DNA of 64,000 bases from a virus, in IMG/VR virus record IMGVR_UViG_3300020083_000006, positions 1-64,000 of that record; one strand, 5' to 3'. The position numbers and the translations under genes were made by a program. Of the stretch, positions 31,032 through 42,000 are shown one piece after another. Position 1 is the stretch's first letter, and each line of letters opens with the position of its first letter. The notes beneath the pieces were generated by a model. The model saw only the letters and a list, made by a program, of their open reading frames with translations, did no database searches and had not been told where the DNA came from.

Positions 31032-33506
31032 TTACATAAGTTCCCAGTCTCCGGCTGCATTTGCAACAAGCACGAAAGCCGCTCCATCTGACTGAATTAC
31101 AAAAGAAGACTGACCGTCTACCGTATTTCCGCCGCTAGGTGTAAGAGTAATCGTATTGGTATAAGAATTGTTTGACTTATCTTTTACGATTACTGTATGA
31201 CCATCCCCGACTGCGCTAATTACCGGTAAAGTAATCGTAGCAGCTGCGGAAGAGGTGTCAACAGAAAGAATGTGATCTGTGGATAAAACAGAATAAGTTC
31301 CTGAAACATTTGCTCTTTTTACAGACTGAGCACCCTCAATACGAATAACGCTATTGGCCTGACCAATTTTGATTGCGTTTGCGTTTTCAAATAGACGAGC
31401 AGGAGTTACAGTTGTTGTCACGTCGACTTCAGTGTCATGAATCCAAACATTTTCTACCTGGAGTCTTTGTGGAGTAGCTCGGCCTTTAGCCCCCACGACG
31501 GTTCCGTCAAAGAAAACAACATATGAGGCCGAGCCGATAGTTATTTGCTTGGCAAGCATAAATACTTGACGGTTGTCATAGTTTCTTAAAGGAGAGTCCG
31601 TAGCATCTCTGACTTGATAGACGTTTGTTGTTGTAACGTCTGTTACATCACCGGCGGCCAAAGAATACGGAGCGGCAGAATACAAATCTGAAATCTTTAC
31701 CCAAAGCTCTTGATTCGCATTTAAGGTAATAGCGGTGTTTAGTTCATAAGAAAAAATCGTCGGATTTTGAGTAGAATCAGAATTAACCCTGTTGTTTGTT
31801 TTTCGTTTATAAAAAGTTAAAACCAATCCATCTGCAGGAACAGACATATCCGGATTTGGAGCGAATCCGAGAGTGTTTAGTTTGTAGGCAACGTCCGGAT
31901 GTAGCGCCAAAATAGGCTCTACTCCAAAATCATTTTGACTTTCGTCTGTAGCTCCGGGATCAACAATTTCTATTTCTTCCCCTTGAGAAAGATTGCCATA
32001 ATCCCTAAAATAAAAACTAGAACCAGTTCTTCTTCCAAGCCAATACCAATCTACATCATTGGGTGGAACATCGCCCGAGCCGCGAACATATAAATCAATA
32101 TTAGAATACCTAGATCTAAAATACCTGTATTGCTCGGTAGATTGTGAATTGATAGTTCGGTCGACTTCTACGGCTCTGACGGAAAGACCCGCTACAGAGC
32201 CTTCTGCGGTTACAACCGTCAAACCGTCATACAATTTTGTAACTCTGTAATACGCAAGAATCCCTTCGGATTCTTTTTTAATATAGTCGCCAATCGCAAC
32301 GCCAATAAACAATCCATTTCCTTCAACGGATTTTTCAGCATCCAGTCCGCCGCCAGGGGAAACGGTTGGGCGCCACAAAACGGGCGTTTCTGTCAATCGA
32401 ACATTTCTCTGTAAAGCCAAATAAAGAGCATCGCCCTCGTCGATTTCTGGCGACATGAAATTAACATTATCATAAATGCGATTAGAGGAGTAGGTTCCGC
32501 CGAGCTGCCACTTAAGAGTGTATCCATAGTTGGCCTGCCACTGAATTGTAGATGTACCGTCGCTGTGTAGTTTGTTTCCCAAAGCCCCCGTCGTAGAGCC
32601 CCAAAAAACAGTGGCCGAAGGAATAGCCAAAATAGAATGACCAGCGGTAGAATCAAGAAACAAAGACAAAAGAGATAAATTTAAAGGAAAACCAACGGAA
32701 CTTGCAGCATCTTGATACCAAGTCGGAGTACCCTTAATTTCACGCAAAACCGACATGGTTGCGTTCAGCCAATCTTTAAAAGTCTTTAAACCCTTATCGT
32801 TGAGTACGGTCCCGTCGGTTGTGTTTGAGTAGTAAATCGAGGCGGGATCTGTGGATGCCAGCCGAGAAGCGATATCCGATTTTTGAGGCGACTCCTGTCT
32901 CGAAGTCGAGTCCCAAGGAAAAGAATATGAAGGATTAGGAACAGAACCCCCTGATCCTAGCCTAAAAAACAACTCTCTTGAATCTACAACCTCGGTAACG
33001 TCGGAAGCGCCTGTCTTAATTTTTGCAATTTTAATAGAGTTTGGCGTAAACCCGCCAAATCTTTGAACTAATTTTGGAATTATAATTTTCTGAGCGTCAA
33101 CGGTTTCTACATATTCTGATCCCGCTGCAGAATCGGGCGTAATTGCCAAAGAATCCCAAAAACCCTTTGAAACTGAGCCGCTAGTCGAGGTTTCTAAAAC
33201 AAGTTCTAAAAATATTTCTGAGTTAGACTGAAGAGAAATAGAAAGGTTTGAGTCCCCCGGAAGACCTTTATAAAAAGGTGCAATTGAATTGCCGGGACAA
33301 AAAACTAAACAATCCGAAACCTTTACGCTTACCGTCAGGCCAGCCCATTCAGTTATTTCCAATCCACTGACAACGAACGAAGAGCCGCCGGTGAGAGACA
33401 TAAGCAAATTGCGGATGTCGTTGACAACATATGAATCAATTGCTAACAAATCAGGAAGATCAATGCGTTGACCACCCAACCAATTGACTCTTGACTGAAC
33501 TGACAT
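31032..33506 (-). CDS. baseplate-associated fibre protein (824 aa)
   Basis: The N terminus (MSVQSRVNWLGGQRIDLPDL) and the first 200 residues resemble a baseplate-attachment domain. The middle is a series of beta-rich domains, and the last 60 residues (GHTVIVKDKSNNSYTNTITL, then PSGGNTVDG, then VLVANAAGDWEL) match the repeated tip module seen in many phage fibres. It follows the baseplate J and I-like genes, the usual place for a fibre bound to the baseplate. Role inferred: short tail fibre or wedge-bound receptor protein. Confidence 0.6.
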   Translation of the reverse strand: MSVQSRVNWLGGQRIDLPDLLAIDSYVVNDIRNLLMSLTGGSSFVVSGLEITEWAGLTVSVKVSDCLVFCPGNSIAPFYKGLPGDSNLSISLQSNSEIFLELVLETSTSGSVSKGFWDSLAITPDSAAGSEYVETVDAQKIIIPKLVQRFGGFTPNSIKIAKIKTGASDVTEVVDSRELFFRLGSGGSVPNPSYSFPWDSTSRQESPQKSDIASRLASTDPASIYYSNTTDGTVLNDKGLKTFKDWLNATMSVLREIKGTPTWYQDAASSVGFPLNLSLLSLFLDSTAGHSILAIPSATVFWGSTTGALGNKLHSDGTSTIQWQANYGYTLKWQLGGTYSSNRIYDNVNFMSPEIDEGDALYLALQRNVRLTETPVLWRPTVSPGGGLDAEKSVEGNGLFIGVAIGDYIKKESEGILAYYRVTKLYDGLTVVTAEGSVAGLSVRAVEVDRTINSQSTEQYRYFRSRYSNIDLYVRGSGDVPPNDVDWYWLGRRTGSSFYFRDYGNLSQGEEIEIVDPGATDESQNDFGVEPILALHPDVAYKLNTLGFAPNPDMSVPADGLVLTFYKRKTNNRVNSDSTQNPTIFSYELNTAITLNANQELWVKISDLYSAAPYSLAAGDVTDVTTTNVYQVRDATDSPLRNYDNRQVFMLAKQITIGSASYVVFFDGTVVGAKGRATPQRLQVENVWIHDTEVDVTTTVTPARLFENANAIKIGQANSVIRIEGAQSVKRANVSGTYSVLSTDHILSVDTSSAAATITLPVISAVGDGHTVIVKDKSNNSYTNTITLTPSGGNTVDGQSSFVIQSDGAAFVLVANAAGDWELM

Positions 33507-33538
33507 TTTAGCTCCTCTTGCTTAATACAGCGATTTTA

Positions 33539-36070
33539 CTACTTGTATGGCTCAATACTTTCGTCAGCAAACCGCAGCTCTGGGTACAATACATCGTCTG
33601 TAACAAAAACTCCAGCGGAAATTATTTTTTTAATAATTTCAAAAAAACTATCTCGGGCTTTTGAGGTTCCTGTTAAAAATGGCTGAAACATCAATCCATT
33701 AGGGGCTGGCATAAGTGGCTCTAATCTTTTTACCTGCCTAACTGTAGCTCCCTTTGAGTGAGTTTTTTTAAAAACATACGCTGGGTCAATAACAATTTGG
33801 CCTCCCGAAAGAGTTATGTACGGTACCGGCCCCTCTTGGAGCGAGGTTCCGTACTCAAATACCACATACCCTCCGTTTTGGCTAAATTCCAAAGCAGAAT
33901 CAACAGTTACAAGGACTCCGCTTTCGCCTCTTAAAATCGCTATCTCCGCAGCAGCGCCTGTGGCACTGGGAAGATACCTAGTTACTAATCCTTGCGGATC
34001 GTACAAATAAGAACCCAAATATAATGGACTAGTTGGCTTAATGTAATCAGCAGCCGTCATTGTTAAATTATTCATAAAAACTTCTTGATTGCGTGCCGAT
34101 GTTTTGTCAAAATAATAAGAAGAGGTGTCTTCCCCCCACGCGACTTGGGTTGTCCTTACTCTTACATTTGAAGCAATTGTTTCGTTTGGCAACACAGACC
34201 AATCTTCAAGTGTTTCAAAATCGACGCTGGTACTTCCTACGCTGAGCGTCTTAAAGCACCTAGCTTTTAGTTTTTGCCAAGTGTAGGGATTAAAAATATT
34301 TGCGGTGCCATCTTCGTAAAATTCAAAAAATTTACCGACTACATTTATTTTAGACAAATTAAGAGTCGTCGTTGAGGAAAACTGCAGACGATATTTTTTA
34401 TTACCAAGGGAATACAAAACCGCAGAACTAGCAGAAGGTGTGCCAATATTTTTTTGATTGATTTTAAAAGATATTTTTGTATCCGACAAAACCCTATCTA
34501 CCACCCAAGACCCATTAACATCTATATTGCTTTCCAAATTAATCGCAGCAGAATTGATAATAATTTCTGACCCTGAAAATAATCCATGACGATAATTAAA
34601 ATCCATCTCCACGACATCCGAATTGATATCACAAAAGAATGGGTTATTTTTTCCAATTAAGGTAGGGGTTGTGTAAGGCAAAACATTATATTCGTCTGAG
34701 TTTTCTAAAGTGATAATTCCGTTGGAGGGATTAGTATTTAGAATCTTAAACCTTTTTTGTGCATAATTTGCAGCAAAAGTATCAGATTCTAAAACAAAAC
34801 TTGCGCCCTGTGTGGGTAATTGCACATTTGGAGAGCTTTCTATTCTTACAGTATTTCTGGTAAAGTCCGCTACTGTGTACTTAGCCCCATAAGCGTGCCA
34901 AGCACCCTGCAAAAAACGTTTTACGATTGGAGGAACTGCCGGAACGGTAACGCTTAACTCATCGTCTGTCATTTCTGTTATATAAGAAAATGTCTCTTGA
35001 TCGTAAACCCTGTGTGGTATATTTTCGGTAAAAATAATGTCTCTTTGGGAAAGCTGTACTACTTCTCCAATATTTCCGGTAGGTAACCTTAAATATTTAT
35101 TTCTAATTTTAAAGTAATCGTAACCCACATCAATAATTTCATAAGTGCCGTTTAAAACAGAATAATTTCCTTGTATTAGATAAACTAATACAGTTACCAG
35201 GTTACCATAATTATCAATCACATCATTTCCGAAGATATCTTGCACCGGTATTTGTGCAGCTCCGGAAGTTCCTACATCAAACTGACCCCTTATTGTCACA
35301 ATGTCGCCAATTTTTGCTAAATGAATAGACGGTGGCGGCCCGTCTAAATATGTGAAGGTTACTATGTCGGAATATTCAGCAACCTTAGAAACAAGCCAAC
35401 GTGTTTGAAAAGAGTTTGTCGTTGGGATAATGTTTGGAAAAAGTAATAAATTTTGAAGGGTTCCGCCAATTACTTGAATAATTTCATTTAGACCAGAGCC
35501 ATTCGGTGTAAGTCGAATTTTGTTTTTCTCGACGATTCTGTCGTAAAAAACGGTTGCAATATAATGATATTGAACGGAATTTATATAAGTTGCTAACTCC
35601 GAAGCGGATACGTTTTTAATATCAGAAAACATTGACTTATCGACAGTCAAACAGTGTTCAGCGTCTCTTGTTTTTACAATCAAATCATCTTTTTCTTTTA
35701 ATCTGTATGGCTCAGCCTGAGCAGAAATAACACTTGGCCTGGTTAAAGTCTGAGAAAAATAAATTTCTAAAACGCGCAACAAAATTTCCAAAGATGTCTT
35801 TGGTTGATTGATCATTAATGGGGCAAGTGGTTTAAGTCCCTCGATATTTAAACCAGCGTCTCTTGGCAAATAAAAACCACTTCGAGCTGCGAGCTTAAAA
35901 ACATACTCAGCGTCTGCGGTTGTAAAGAAAAATTGATTTTGCGCATATTCCGTGTATTTTTCAAGCTGATCAACTATGTCATCAACGCCATCGAGCAAGG
36001 CGTTTATTTTTGGCGCCTGTTCTTTATTTGGCTTTGCAACTAACGGTAAATACTGACGAACATTTGACAT
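33539..36070 (-). CDS. tail protein I-like baseplate wedge protein (843 aa)
   Basis: The ATG giving MSNVRQYLPLV is used; it lies 1 nt after the stop of the J gene, with a TTG alternative 12 nt upstream. The N-terminal 130 residues (LLDGVDDIVDQLEKYTEYAQ, DAEYVFKLAARSGFYLPRDA) recall the P2 gpI/Mu gp48 type that follows J in many myophages. The remaining 700 residues are beta-rich and far exceed the usual 180-250 aa. Probably links the wedge to the fibre encoded next. Confidence 0.5.
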   Translation of the reverse strand: MSNVRQYLPLVAKPNKEQAPKINALLDGVDDIVDQLEKYTEYAQNQFFFTTADAEYVFKLAARSGFYLPRDAGLNIEGLKPLAPLMINQPKTSLEILLRVLEIYFSQTLTRPSVISAQAEPYRLKEKDDLIVKTRDAEHCLTVDKSMFSDIKNVSASELATYINSVQYHYIATVFYDRIVEKNKIRLTPNGSGLNEIIQVIGGTLQNLLLFPNIIPTTNSFQTRWLVSKVAEYSDIVTFTYLDGPPPSIHLAKIGDIVTIRGQFDVGTSGAAQIPVQDIFGNDVIDNYGNLVTVLVYLIQGNYSVLNGTYEIIDVGYDYFKIRNKYLRLPTGNIGEVVQLSQRDIIFTENIPHRVYDQETFSYITEMTDDELSVTVPAVPPIVKRFLQGAWHAYGAKYTVADFTRNTVRIESSPNVQLPTQGASFVLESDTFAANYAQKRFKILNTNPSNGIITLENSDEYNVLPYTTPTLIGKNNPFFCDINSDVVEMDFNYRHGLFSGSEIIINSAAINLESNIDVNGSWVVDRVLSDTKISFKINQKNIGTPSASSAVLYSLGNKKYRLQFSSTTTLNLSKINVVGKFFEFYEDGTANIFNPYTWQKLKARCFKTLSVGSTSVDFETLEDWSVLPNETIASNVRVRTTQVAWGEDTSSYYFDKTSARNQEVFMNNLTMTAADYIKPTSPLYLGSYLYDPQGLVTRYLPSATGAAAEIAILRGESGVLVTVDSALEFSQNGGYVVFEYGTSLQEGPVPYITLSGGQIVIDPAYVFKKTHSKGATVRQVKRLEPLMPAPNGLMFQPFLTGTSKARDSFFEIIKKIISAGVFVTDDVLYPELRFADESIEPYK

Positions 36071-36071
36071 T

Positions 36072-39000
36072 TTATTGCCCAACGCTAATGTTAGATGCCG
36101 AATCTATCACCACTGCCTTTTCATTATCCGCAACCGGAATACGCCCGTCAACTGCAAAGGGGAGAGTTTCGATAATTTCTACAGAAACAACACCGGGAAT
36201 GTCTTGAACCAATCCTATAAGCTCGGACAAAATTACAGATTGACCGATCCCCAATCCGCCAATAAAAGATACTACGGCAGAGCGAACGACGGCTGCGATT
36301 GTGTTAATCGAAATACCATCACGAGCGCGAACTCGGAAAGAAACTGAAACTGAACGAGGAATTGGAGGCAATACCGATACATCGGTTCCCGTAGACTTAA
36401 CACCGGGATATCTGCTAATTGAAGTAGGAACGCCATCTACAGTTCTTTGAGCCTCTCGAATAAGGCCACCAAAAATTTTATATCCGTCGATACCGGTTTT
36501 AGGTACAGTTTCGTATCCTAGTTTATGAACGCATTCAATTTCTGATCCCAGGTAATTTGAAATTTTTTGATAAGATTTAGCTGGAGTCAGATAGGCTTGA
36601 GCGTTTTCTGCATTTTTAGGATCAATTGCCCATCCCTGAACAAGCCTAAAAGCAGAAAATGGTTCTTTTTCCAAAAACCCAATATTCTCTTCATTCGCGG
36701 CCGCAATAGTAACAAGTTGTGCTGCGGCGGGAGCCCCGGCTGGCATATCAAATTCAATATACGGACAGATACTAGCCGAAGGGCCATAAAAACCAATCTC
36801 TGTTACTGTCCAAATCCCTACGAGCGCTTGCGGGAACCAATTACTTGTACCTTCAGCAGCCGAAGCAATTGATATCTTACATCCGGGCAAAACAGACTCA
36901 GCATCCACAATACGAACTACGCGAGGGTCAATTGTATAATCAGCCGAATCATTATCGACAATTTGCAATTCTTTGCCCCACCAATTTTTACCTACATTGA
37001 CTGAGCGTGTGACACTATCCTGAACAACGTCTTGAATCGGAAGAACTGAGTTATAAAGAATAGCCGTATTTTTTCCGTCGTGCGCTACAAGCTGGTACTG
37101 ACCATCAACTCCTTGACCAAATCCATTTAAAAACACATAATCGTCGGTATTTACACCGCACTCTGCGAGTAGCATTGTGTCGTTTAAGCGATCTGGAGGC
37201 GTTGTGCCGTCGGAGGTGTTAGAAAGAATCAGGGCGGAAAACCCATCTGACAGTTTTTTTACGATTCCGTATGAGCAAACACCCGAAATAGACTCTGCAT
37301 GGGTTCCCTGAGTTGCCACATTTCCAAGAACCTCGACCCCTTGTGAGCCCGCCTTATGCTGTGTCTTGATGTTTTTTTCTGTATAAACAGTAGGAACAAA
37401 AACAAGATCTGTCGATGCGGCAAGGGTAAGTGTGTGATTTTGAGTCAAATTTGGAGCAATGACGCAACAGCTTGTTGAGTCATTGACCTGAACTACTGGA
37501 TAGCCCACATAACCTGTTAGACCATAGGGGTTATCATAAAGGCTGCTGTTCATAACTAGACCGCTATCAAGAGCGGGGCAGTTTACTTCGGCAGGAAATC
37601 CCGCCGAACGAATATAAAGCATATCGCCAATTCGAGCCGAAAGCGTTCCCGCTGAGCAAGTAATAGTCGCTAAGCCTACAGAGGGAGTATTGTACGTAAT
37701 ATTAATTTCTGTACCTGAAGCTAATGGCTCAGTGTCGGTCACCGAAATGCTACCAATTGTAGCTGACTGCCCGTGTCTCAAGAAATACAATCGCCCACGT
37801 GTTGAACTGGCCTGCTCATAAACAATATTTGTTCCTGTTCTGAACCAAGTCTTTTCGTTTGCAGTATTGGCCGGAGTTAAGTTTGCAAGAGGGGAGGCAA
37901 CCCTAAATGGCCTTAATAATTCAGAAACAAGCGCATTCTTTACTTTTACGATTGAGCCTCTTGGTAGCTGTTTTGTTTGCGATACCAACAGGGGAAAGTA
38001 AACCGAACCATTCTCAGCTGAGGCGGCCTCAAGTGTGACTGTTTTATAATTATTTGCAAGTGTATCTTTTGGATACACAGATCCTTTTGTTCCTCGAAGC
38101 TTTGAAGAAATTTGAACTTTTGCAGCGCCTTCGGCTCGAACAATATCAGCCTGAATTGGCAACGAAGAAGCTGGCGCAAAATTTGCCCATCTACTAAAAG
38201 TAGCCGCATTTGTTGGAAGAAGATAAACCTCTTCGCCCACCGAAGAATATGCCGTACCCAAAATAGCATTTCCGCTAGGGAACATTGCATCATTTGACTG
38301 GACAACCGACTTAATTGCATTTCCAAGCAAATCATAATCATAAATCGAACAACCTTCTGAACGATTTGCCCAAAAAGCATGGAATGACAATGCTGAGCTT
38401 GAGCTATCAACGGTACCAGGCAAGGCGTTTGGGTTTGTGTAATTAATATACGTAGCCCGAGGGATCTGAGCACCTCCCGGCATAAGAGCGTTGGTGGTTT
38501 CTAATCCCAAAATAGCTGCAGTAACGACTGGTGTTTCTGGCAAATAGGCGTTAATTGCATCTGCCAGATCTTTGAGTGTTTTTGCCTCGACGGGAAAAGA
38601 CTGAAGCTGATAGTTGGCAGCATTGAAAATAGTATTAACTGCTGTAGCCGAAGATAGGCCAACGTAATTAGGAACACGGATTGTTAATTCCGCTGCAGTC
38701 GGCTTATCAACAATTGGCCAAACCCCAATTGGCATGGAAACAGTGGATTGTGTTCCGTTGACCTGTAATAAATTGTTGACTAAATACAAACCATCAAAAA
38801 CACCATTTGTCTCATCTGCCCCATCTGACGTATAAATTGTATTGGAGACGGTTACTCCACCGGAGAAGAAAGAAGGGCCAAACGGAGCTAAATACTGGTC
38901 TCCGCTTGAGACCTCTACTTTAATTATGTTGGCATTAAAACCAGACGAGCCATTAAGCAAATTCTCTAAGTCGGTTAACAAAAGGCGAGAGCCTCTTAAA

Positions 39001-42000
39001 TTAACTTCGATTATTTTTTGAGCAGTATTGATAGTTACAATTGGTGTACCCGTGCCAGTGCTTATACATTTAAATGACCATGAATTGCCCGCAGCTCCGC
39101 GTAAGCGCGGACTGTAGTCCACCTGATTGAAGGAAATGGTAAAATATGGATTTGAAATTTTTGCCGAAACTTCTGGTATGTAGCCATATGTATTTGGAAT
39201 CTTCACGAGCGATAAGACACTTCCCACGACTGTTTCGGTTACTGTTTCTAAATATGTACTGACACTTAACGCGGCGGCTAGCTGAGCGCTAGTGGGGGCA
39301 GAACCTCTTAAATCAAGAATTACTTTTTTAGTTGACTGAGCGATCATTTGAACTAATTCTGCCGTTGTGCCCAGTTTACCGCTATCTTGAATAACGAGTT
39401 CGATGCTATTTCCTAGCACTCCCGGATAATTTGCAGAACGTGCCCCAAAAGAAAAGCCAAAAGAAGGACTAAGTGATTCAAATTTAGCAACTGCAGTAAT
39501 TGATGGCTGAAATGTTGACAAAGTAATGTCTGTAAGATTGTTAGATGTAGACGAATTAGTCACTTTATAAGTGCCGGAATTAAAAATTGTAGAGGGAATG
39601 GCCGCTTGAGACGCCATCTCTGCAACAACTACAGTCTGAACCTCTTCATTTTCGTACACATTTGAGTGACTAATTGTAATTTCACCCTTTGATGGAGACT
39701 GGGGATAAAGAACATTTAGTTTAACTCTATTGGCGCCGCCAAAAGAAGTAGAGCGAATAGCCAGTGCCGGCTCATTCGAGCCCATACCCGCGCTATTTAA
39801 CTTATAAACACCGACTGACTTACCAACTACTTTAAAATCGTTAAAATCAAAATCTCTAAATGGGCTTGTAACGTCAAAAAACTCTTTATCAAAATCTTCT
39901 GGATCTTTTAAAGTAAATTGAAATTTTTGACCTTTTCCAGAAATCGCAATCTGCTGCTCATCTGAAATAATAGCTTTTTTGTATAAAGGCAAAGTAATTG
40001 TTTTGTTGGCTGAATCTAAATCCATCTCAACAACGAATTTATCAAAGGGGGTAATGGATAAATCTTGCAACCTAAGGGAAATATTAGAATATCTGTCCAG
40101 GGTTTCCGAGGTAACATTCACCGAGCCAATTGGCTTAATTGCGCTATCTGTTCTTAAAAAACCTTCAAATGGTGCAATTGTTTCTGTGTTGTAAACGCGC
40201 CCTGTCCATCCTGACAGCTTTCCTGTGACCCAAGTTTCCTGAAATCCAACTGGATAGGTACTAACAATGGAGGCAGCCTGAGCAATTGGGTTGGTTGTTG
40301 TTTGTGTTACTTCTGTATAGTTTGGAGCAACTTTTAAATAATCACGAGCCGCATATCCGGCTGCGGGATCGGAAGGCAAAACTGTTTCTGCTACAACGGG
40401 GAAACCACCATCCAAATACACGGAGGAGGACGATCCAACGTGAGATTGCAAAGCAGATCCAGCTGACGAGGTGAATAGATTGTTCGCTTTTCCAAAAGTT
40501 GCAATAATTGAAATCTGTCCGTCTGTGTAAGTATTTGTTCTTAAAAAGAAATACTGTCCGGAGCTTCTTTCCGCAACGCCGCCGACAATTTGTTCGTTAA
40601 TTTGATTCGCCACCTCCTCTACTATTGCCGCTGCCGTTGGAACTAGCGATACAACTTGCGGGACAACGGTGGAAGAGAATAACTTAAATGTTGGCGCACC
40701 CAAATATGAAGTGTCGTACCTATCTCCAAGAATAAAAGCAGCCGCTGCCTGATAGGAAGACACCTCTACGACGATTGTGTCAGAGTTTGCAGGAACCGTG
40801 CCGCGCACAATTTTTTTAATTTTATAAAAACCTATGGCTTCGTCGGAAAAAGAAGAAAATCCAGAAATTGGAGTAGTTTCAGTTTCCTTAACTGCCGCTA
40901 AGTAGATATAGTCATTAATTTCGGCATTGATAAAAAGTCCATTTCCTAAATAATCTTGAAGAGATACGGTCAAACCACTTGAATCAATTTCTGTAACTTC
41001 GATTAAGCCGTTCGTAATGCTTCCCGTTGTTTTAACCTGTACGTCACCGTCCAAAGCAACAATAAACTTAGACTGACCAAATCCAGGATAGTCATTTGAT
41101 AAATCATACAGACCAGTAGATGTGGTCGTAGACTTAACAAATGCACGAGTATTAACCGAAGCTATCTCAATAATATCTCCGGCCTGCAATCGCGAAATAA
41201 AGCGAATATCTCCGGTATATCTATTAAAGGTATAATCCTTTGAGGCGCCTACCGATGTTCTTTCTTCTGGCTCTGTAGAAAAAATAGAAGCTGGCCCAAT
41301 CCAACCGCCGGCGCTGATTGTGATTTCACTGGAGGAATTATTTTCTTTATTTGAACTAATAATAAATCTATTATCTTGAAAGATTACGGTAACGCCGGGA
41401 ATTTTCGCTTGCAAAACCTCTCGCCAGTTTTCGGCAGTTGCTGCAGTCATAGCAACGCCAAAACGCGACAAAAAGTCTGTATTGGTAATATCAGCAACGG
41501 CCACAGCTACGCCGTCAACGATTACCTGTAGTCCTGTATAAGAAGCTCCGGTAATAGACCAATTTGAAAAAGGATTGGATGAAATTGTTGCTGTTTTTCC
41601 CTTGAAGGATTGCAAAATTCCGTTTTTATACAAATAAATAGGCCGCTGAGTTACGGTTGGGAAACCCAATACGCTTTGCAATTCGCCCGGAATTACACGT
41701 ATCTCTTCCGCAGTATTTGTTCTGTCTATCGCAACGATTTTTGTACCATTTTCAGTAACGCGAAAATCAAGAATACCTTCAGCGTCTGAATTTAAATCAC
41801 GAACAATTTCGTAAGCTGTAGCTGCAGTCAAATCTTTGTAATTTGAAGGGGCGATTGTGTATACGTAGGGAATATTATCAATAAGAAACGTAATGGACAT
41901 GCCCGCCTGTAGCACATACGGAGCCTGCTGTGCGCCCGCTACAACGGCGGGAGTCACCGGAGCTTGAGCAGTTCTAAAACTTTGCTCTAATCCAGATGCC